NCBI GenBank assembly: GCA_016202915.1
Contig: JACQNT010000069.1
Coordinates: forward strand, 1 to 18,528
Length of the DNA stretch: 18,528 nt
Reading direction: 5' to 3'
DNA from: Acidobacteriota bacterium
Lineage (GTDB): Bacteria > Acidobacteriota > Polarisedimenticolia > Gp22-AA2
Shown in pieces: positions 14,415 to 18,528 of the stretch. The notes below the pieces were generated by a model that was not told the origin of the DNA, made no database searches, and saw only the letters and a list, made by a program, of their open reading frames with translations. The translations under genes were made by a program, and so were the position numbers. Within the stretch, counting starts at the first letter, position 1. Every line of letters begins with the position of its first letter.

Positions 14415-15083
14415 TCAGGCCTGCAGCATGATCCGGACGCCCTCGGGGTCCGGGCGGAGGCGGGCTTCCGTCACCGCCATCACCTGATCGACGGTCGTCC
14501 CGGGAGCGATCTCCCGGAGGACCAGGCCGCCCGCGTCCGCGTCGATGACGGCCAGATCGGTGATGATCCTGTCCACCACTCCCGCGCCGGTCAGGGGCAG
14601 GCGGCAGCGGCGCAGGACCTTGGGCTCCCCCTCCTTGGTCGCGTGGGTCATCATCACGATCACCCGGCGCGCCCCGGCGACGAGATCCATGGCGCCTCCC
14701 ATGCCCTTGACCATCCTGCCGGGGACCATCCAGTTGGCGAGGTTCCCCTCCTCGTCGACCTCCATCCCCCCGAGGATCGTCAGGTCGATGTGACCGCCGC
14801 GGATCATGGCGAACGAATCGGCGCTGTGGAAGTAGGAGCAGCCGGGCGTCTCGCTGACTGTCTGCTTGCCGGCGTTGATGAGGTCGGGGTCCTCCTGCCC
14901 CTCGACGGGAAACGGCCCGACGCCCAGCATGCCGTTCTCCGACTGGAAGACGACGCGCATGCCGGGAGGCACGTGGTTGGCCACCAGCGTCGGCATGCCG
15001 ATGCCGAGGTTGACGTAGTAGCCGTCCCGCAGCTCAGCGGCCGCCCGCCGGACGAGTCGTTCTCTGCTCGATTCGCTTTTCAT
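14415..15083 (-). CDS. scoB: 3-oxoacid CoA-transferase, subunit B
   Basis: The beta subunit (222 residues) of a succinyl-CoA:acetoacetate-type CoA-transferase, which activates acetoacetate with CoA from succinyl-CoA or works in reverse on related acids. VNLGIGMPTLVAN (24-36) and the catalytic glutamate E49 in SENGMLGVGPFP are intact, and GGMEVDEEGNLANWMVPG and KGMGGAMDLV are typical of the SCOT group. The ATG at 15083 is the only start codon near the conserved N-terminus and has AGGGAG 6 nt upstream, so the 50-bp overlap with subunit A is real. Substrate could be acetoacetate from leucine or another 3-oxoacid. Confidence 0.94.
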   Translation of the reverse strand: MKSESSRERLVRRAAAELRDGYYVNLGIGMPTLVANHVPPGMRVVFQSENGMLGVGPFPVEGQEDPDLINAGKQTVSETPGCSYFHSADSFAMIRGGHIDLTILGGMEVDEEGNLANWMVPGRMVKGMGGAMDLVAGARRVIVMMTHATKEGEPKVLRRCRLPLTGAGVVDRIITDLAVIDADAGGLVLREIAPGTTVDQVMAVTEARLRPDPEGVRIMLQA

Positions 15084-15738
15084 ACCCGGCTCCCTGGAAG
15101 ATGCGCGCCACGTAGACGCCCGGCGTGTGGACCTGGTCCGGATCGAGCGACCCGGGCTCGACGAGCGCCTCCACCTCGGCGATCGTGACGCGGGCGGCGG
15201 TCGCCATCATCGGGTTGAAGTTGCGCGCCGTCTTCCTGTAGACGAGGTTCCCCAGCCGGTCGCCGCGGAACGCCTTCACGAAGGCGAAGCCGGCGGTCAG
15301 GGCGGTCTCCAGGACGCAGCGCTTCGAACCGAAGGCGCGCGTCTCCTTCCCCTCCGCGGCCGGCGTGCCGTATCCCGTCGGAGTGAAGAACGCGGGGATG
15401 CCAGCCCCGCCCGCGCGGATCCTCTCCGCGAAGGTCCCCTGGGGGACCAGCTCGGCCTCGATCTCCCCCGAGAGGACCTGCCGCTCGAACAGGTCGTTCT
15501 CGCCCACGTAGGTGGCGATCATCTTCCGCACCTGCCGGGTGGCGAGGAGCAGGCCGATGCCGTAGTCGCCGGTCCCGGCGTTGTTGCTGATGACGGTGAG
15601 GTCCCGGGTGCCCCGGCGCACCAGGGCCTCGATCAGGTTTTCCGGGATGCCGCACAGGCCGAAGCCGCCCATCATGATGGAGGCGCCGTCCTGGACGTCG
15701 CGGATCGCCTCGTCGGCGTCCCCGACCACCTTGTTCAT
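15034..15738 (-). CDS. scoA: 3-oxoacid CoA-transferase, subunit A
   Basis: The alpha subunit (234 residues) that forms the hetero-oligomer with the next gene product. It shows the CoA-binding GGFGLCGIP (24-32), SNNAGTGDYGIG, YVGEN, ELVPQGTFAERIRAGGAGIPAFFTPTGYGT and the C-terminal HTPGVYVARIFQG..YEKRIEQR, all typical of the SCOT A subunit. The ATG at 15738 lies 10 nt after the fusion gene's stop and has AAAGG 6 nt upstream. The last 17 codons are also read in another frame as the start of subunit B, which probably couples synthesis of the two subunits at 1:1. Confidence 0.94.
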   Translation of the reverse strand: MNKVVGDADEAIRDVQDGASIMMGGFGLCGIPENLIEALVRRGTRDLTVISNNAGTGDYGIGLLLATRQVRKMIATYVGENDLFERQVLSGEIEAELVPQGTFAERIRAGGAGIPAFFTPTGYGTPAAEGKETRAFGSKRCVLETALTAGFAFVKAFRGDRLGNLVYRKTARNFNPMMATAARVTIAEVEALVEPGSLDPDQVHTPGVYVARIFQGAGYEKRIEQRTTRPAGGR

Positions 15739-15748
15739 CGCGCGCCTT

Positions 15749-17149
15749 TCACTCCGGGCGTCTCCGCCGGCCCTCGCGTTTCGCCTTCGCCGGCGCGCGC
15801 TGCCGCAGCTCGATCAGGACGCCGCCCGTCCCCCGCGGATGGATGAAGGCGATGCGGGACCCCTCGGCGCCCGGCGCGCCCGGCGCCCCGGCCGGCGCCG
15901 CCCCCGCCTGCCTGAACCGATCCACCATGCCGGCCAGATCCTCGACCTCGAAGCAGATGTGGTGGATCCCCTCGCCGCGGGACTCGAGGAAGCGGGCGAT
16001 GGGAGATTCCTCCGTGAGCGGCTCCAGAAGCTCGATGCGCGTCCGGCCGGCGGGAAACATCGCCAGGCGCACCCCCTGCCCCCGCACCTCCTCGATGCCG
16101 GCGGGAGCCAGCCCCAGCACGTCGCGGTAGAGCGCCAGCCGATCCTCGATGCGGCGCACGGCGATCCCCAGGTGATCGAGCGCGCAGGCCCTGGCCGTCC
16201 CGCCCTCCAGCCCCGGAAGGCGCTCCAGGATCTCGCGGGCGGCCGTGTACGGATCGGTCTGCCGCGCCTCGAGCCGGGCGGCGCAGGCGGACAGCTCCTC
16301 CTGCCCGGGGTCGGCCGCCACGATCCGCGCCAGCAACCGGTCGCGCAGGATCTCGAGGAACCGGGACGAGAGCCCGGCGCGGCGGCGGGCCGCCAGGTCG
16401 CCTCCGTCGCGCAGGAAGCGGGCGTGGCGCTCGGCCGCCGCGGCCAGGTCCTCGACCCCGCCCCCCTCGGTCGCCACCGTCCTGACGATCGGCGGCGTCC
16501 AGCCGGCGCGCTCCCCCAGGGAGAGCATCCCCTGCAGATCGCCCGCCAGCCGGTCGGCCCCCGGATGATCGGCCTTGTTGATCACGAACACGTCGGCGAT
16601 CTCCAGCAGCCCCGCCTTGATCGCCTGGATGTCGTCCCCCTGCCCGGGCGTCAGGACCACCAGGACCGTGTCGGCCACGCGCACGACATCGACCTCGTCC
16701 TGACCCACGCCCACGGTCTCGATCAGGATCGGGTCGCGCCCGGAGGCGTCCATCAGGTCGACGACGTCCCGGGTGGCCCGGCTCAGCCCGCCGGACTGCC
16801 CGCGCGTCGCCATCGAGCGGATGAAGACGGCCGGATCGAGGGCGTGCTGCTGCATCCGGATCCGGTCCCCCAGGAGGGCGCCGCCGCTGAAGGCGCTGCT
16901 CGGGTCGACCGCGATGACCCCCAGCGCGCGGCCGCGCGAGCGGTACAGCGCGACCAGGCGGTTCACCAGGCTGCTCTTCCCCGCCCCCGGCGGGCCGGTG
17001 ATGCCGATCACGGAGGCCCGGCCGGTGCGCGGAAAGAGGGCGGCGACGATCTCCTCCCCCCGCTCGCTCCCCTCCTCGACCAGGGAGATGGCGCGCGCCA
17101 GGGCCAGCGGATCGCCGGCGGCGACCGAGGACGCCAGCCCCTGGGTCAC
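15749..17149 (-). CDS. Fused MeaB GTPase / methylmalonyl-CoA epimerase
   Basis: One open frame of 466 residues carries two enzymes. Residues 1-310 are a MeaB/ArgK-type G3E GTPase, the chaperone that guards adenosylcobalamin-dependent methylmalonyl-CoA mutase: Walker A GPPGAGKSS (52-60), DPSSAFSGGALLGDRIRM (82-99), ETVGVGQDEVDV (144-155), NKAD (191-194), and the usual MeaB end DPYTAA (299-304). Residues 322-450 are a vicinal-oxygen-chelate epimerase interconverting (S)- and (R)-methylmalonyl-CoA, with candidate metal ligands H326 (DHLGIAV), E373 (RIELLEP), H396 or H397 (GIHHICFEV) and E447 (VLIEL). The linker is only about 15 residues. Both halves keep their key residues and there is no stop or frameshift between them. 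GTG at 17149 overlaps the dehydrogenase stop as GTGA, with GGGAG 8 nt upstream. The mutase itself is not in the window. Confidence 0.92.
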   Translation of the reverse strand: MTQGLASSVAAGDPLALARAISLVEEGSERGEEIVAALFPRTGRASVIGITGPPGAGKSSLVNRLVALYRSRGRALGVIAVDPSSAFSGGALLGDRIRMQQHALDPAVFIRSMATRGQSGGLSRATRDVVDLMDASGRDPILIETVGVGQDEVDVVRVADTVLVVLTPGQGDDIQAIKAGLLEIADVFVINKADHPGADRLAGDLQGMLSLGERAGWTPPIVRTVATEGGGVEDLAAAAERHARFLRDGGDLAARRRAGLSSRFLEILRDRLLARIVAADPGQEELSACAARLEARQTDPYTAAREILERLPGLEGGTARACALDHLGIAVRRIEDRLALYRDVLGLAPAGIEEVRGQGVRLAMFPAGRTRIELLEPLTEESPIARFLESRGEGIHHICFEVEDLAGMVDRFRQAGAAPAGAPGAPGAEGSRIAFIHPRGTGGVLIELRQRAPAKAKREGRRRRPE

Positions 17150-18318
17150 GGCGCCTGCTCCCGGGCCTGGCCCAGGAGGCGGCGGGCGATGATGAGACGC
17201 TGGATCTCCGAGGTCCCTTCGCCGATGGTGGCGATCCGGGCGTCGCGGTAGGCGCGCTCGACGGGGTACTCCTTGATGTACCCGTATCCGCCGTGGACCT
17301 GCACGGCACGGTTGGTGACACGGATGGCCATCTCGGAGGCGTACAGCTTCGCCATGGAGGCGGCGGCGGTGACCTCCTGCCGCGCATCCTTCAGGAACGC
17401 CGCGCGCTGCACCAGGAGGCGGGCCGCGTCCACCTCCACGGCGGAGTCGGCCAGCATCCACTGCACCGCCTGGAAGCTGGCGATCGGCTGGTCGAACTGA
17501 TGCCGCGACTTGGCGTAGGCGAGCGCCTGGTCGAGCGCGCCCTGGGCGATGCCGACGGCCAGCGCGCCGATCCCGATCCGGCCGCCATCGAGGACCCGCA
17601 GAGCATCGATGAACCCTTCCCCTTCTCCGCCCAGCCTCTGGGCGTCGGGGACCTGGCAGTCCTCCATGACCAGCTCGGCCGTGTCCGAAGCCCGGCATCC
17701 CATCTTGTTCTCCTTCTTGCCGGAGCGGAACCCCTTCATCCCCCGCTCCAGGATGAAGGCCGAGATGCCGTGCTTGTCCCTGGCCTTGTCGGTGACGGCG
17801 AACACCACGGCGACGTCCCCCACCGATCCGTGCGTGGCGAAGGTCTTGGTGCCGTTCAGCACCCAGCCGCCGCCGCCCCGCACCGCCGTCGTCCGCGTCC
17901 CGGACGCGTCGCTTCCGGCGGTCGGTTCGGTCAGGCTCCAGGCCCCGATCTTCTCTCCTCTTGCCAGAGGGACGAGGAAGCGCCTCTTCTGCTCCTCGGT
18001 GCCGGCGATGTAGATGTGGTTGGCGCAGAGCGAATTGTGCGCCGCGACCGAAAGCGCGATGGAACCGTCGACCCGCGCCAATTCCTCGATGATCAGGACG
18101 TAGTCGAGGTAGCCGAGCCCGGCCCCGCCGTAGGCGGGGGGAAAGAGGATCCCCAGCATCCCCATCTCCCCCAGCTTCTTCATGATTTGGCGCGGGAAGC
18201 GCTGGGTCTCGTCCAGCTCGAGGGCCTGCGGCGCAATCTCCTTGCGGGCGAACTCGCGCACCGTCTGGCGGGTCAGTTCCTGGTCGTCTGTCAGCTGAAA
18301 GTCCAAGAGGGACTCCAC
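17146..18318 (-). CDS. Acyl-CoA dehydrogenase (short/branched-chain type)
   Basis: A 390-residue FAD flavoprotein that makes the trans-2,3 double bond in acyl-CoA and passes electrons to ETF. Signatures: WSLTEPTAGSDASG (127-140) for FAD/substrate binding, RHQFDQPIASFQAVQ in the C-terminal helical domain, and VHGGYGYIKEYPVERAYRDAR followed by IGEGTSEIQ with the catalytic base E367, where short- and medium-chain enzymes carry it. The context with MeaB-epimerase and CoA-transferase favours a branched or short-chain acyl-CoA from valine, isoleucine or leucine. The start is GTG at 18318 with GGTGG 7 nt upstream; there is no in-frame ATG nearby. It is the first gene of the operon. Confidence 0.95.
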   Translation of the reverse strand: MESLLDFQLTDDQELTRQTVREFARKEIAPQALELDETQRFPRQIMKKLGEMGMLGILFPPAYGGAGLGYLDYVLIIEELARVDGSIALSVAAHNSLCANHIYIAGTEEQKRRFLVPLARGEKIGAWSLTEPTAGSDASGTRTTAVRGGGGWVLNGTKTFATHGSVGDVAVVFAVTDKARDKHGISAFILERGMKGFRSGKKENKMGCRASDTAELVMEDCQVPDAQRLGGEGEGFIDALRVLDGGRIGIGALAVGIAQGALDQALAYAKSRHQFDQPIASFQAVQWMLADSAVEVDAARLLVQRAAFLKDARQEVTAAASMAKLYASEMAIRVTNRAVQVHGGYGYIKEYPVERAYRDARIATIGEGTSEIQRLIIARRLLGQAREQAP

Positions 18319-18342
18319 GCGATGTCCACCGATCGGCAGAGA

Positions 18343-18372
18343 ATCTTAGTGTACCCCTTCGCGGTGGATCAA
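18343..18372 (-). promoter_or_regulatory. Promoter of the acyl-CoA dehydrogenase operon
   Basis: On the minus strand, TTGATC (18372-18367), 18 bp, TAAGAT (18348-18343), giving a start about 18 nt before the GTG. TACACT, 5 nt upstream of TAAGAT, is an alternative -10. Confidence 0.5.
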
Positions 18373-18474
18373 GCGCCCGGCACCGGAGATGCCGTCCGTC
18401 CGGCCCCGGCGATCCCGGGGGCCATCACGCCACGGCTGAAGCGGTCCCGAACATAAAAAATCCACCTCAGATTA

Positions 18475-18504
18475 CTTGACAACACTACACTCAAGTTATA
18501 GATT
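18475..18504 (+). promoter_or_regulatory. Promoter overlapped by a HAIR-like (HspR) operator
   Basis: TTGACA (18476-18481), 17 bp, TAGATT (18499-18504) forms a plus-strand promoter. Over it lies CTTGACA (18475-18481), 7 bp, ACTCAAG (18489-18495). This matches the HspR inverted repeat CTTGAGT-N7-ACTCAAG at 12 of 14 positions with exact spacing. A repressor there would block the -35 and spacer. The regulated gene begins beyond the right edge and would be predicted to be a heat-shock gene such as dnaK, clpB, lon or a small Hsp. Confidence 0.6.
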
Positions 18505-18528
18505 GTTGGTGTCTCAGTGGGGGCTTCC

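Noticed and set aside
15735..17387. Second minus-strand open frame through the MeaB-epimerase gene
   Set aside because: Out of frame with the conserved GTPase and epimerase motifs; Arg/Gly-rich translation.
18475..18504. CIRCE (HrcA) operator
   Set aside because: CIRCE has TTAGCACTC-N9-GAGTGCTAA; the repeat here has different arms and a 7-bp spacer fitting HAIR instead.
1..18528. tRNA, rRNA, CRISPR array, insertion sequence or integrase
   Set aside because: No cloverleaf-like or rRNA-like sequence, no spaced direct repeats and no transposase or recombinase motif was found by reading both strands.

Overview
The window is GC-rich, gene-dense bacterial DNA with short intergenic gaps and frequent 1-8 bp gene overlaps. 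GTG starts are common, and three junctions share the same four-base GTGA overlap. The gene mix includes a chemosensory-type cluster with GAF partners and a zinc-ribbon/receiver protein, an MTA phosphorylase with a PfkB kinase, and branched-chain acyl-CoA catabolism. Together with a HAIR-like heat-shock operator, this suggests an Acidobacteriota or deltaproteobacterial-type soil or sediment lineage. That placement is an inference from gene content; there is no rRNA marker here.

Layout. (1) 1-1857, plus strand: the 3' part of a glutamine-dependent asparagine synthase whose start lies outside the window. (2) 7431-1800, minus strand: a seven-gene chemosensory-like block, in the order truncated GAF protein, CheA, CheW, zinc-ribbon/pseudo-receiver, stand-alone CheB esterase, coiled-coil GAF protein, CheY-like receiver. 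No chemoreceptor and no CheR lie inside the block. (3) 8417-7519, minus: ribH-nusB with a clear promoter. (4) 11251-8703, minus: mtnP, a PfkB-family kinase and a polytopic membrane protein, also with its own promoter. (5) 12483-11279, minus: a small unknown protein and a patatin-like lipase. They are divergent from (6) 12590-14413, plus: a membrane-anchored GAF-GGDEF diguanylate cyclase. (7) 18318-14415, minus: an acyl-CoA dehydrogenase, a fused MeaB GTPase/methylmalonyl-CoA epimerase, and the two subunits of a 3-oxoacid CoA-transferase. This is an operon for branched-chain amino acid, propionyl-CoA and ketone-body type catabolism. (8) 18475-18528, plus: a promoter overlapped by a near-perfect HspR (HAIR) operator, driving a gene beyond the right edge.

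The most interesting points are the single-chain MeaB-epimerase fusion, the chemoreceptor-less signalling cluster with a receiver whose phospho-acceptor Asp is Asn, the apparently leaderless first gene of that cluster, and the HAIR-type operator at the right end. Several promoters share a -35 (TTGACA or TTGCGW), a 17-18 bp spacer and a TAGATT/TAAGAT-like -10. This helped choose the starts of several genes.
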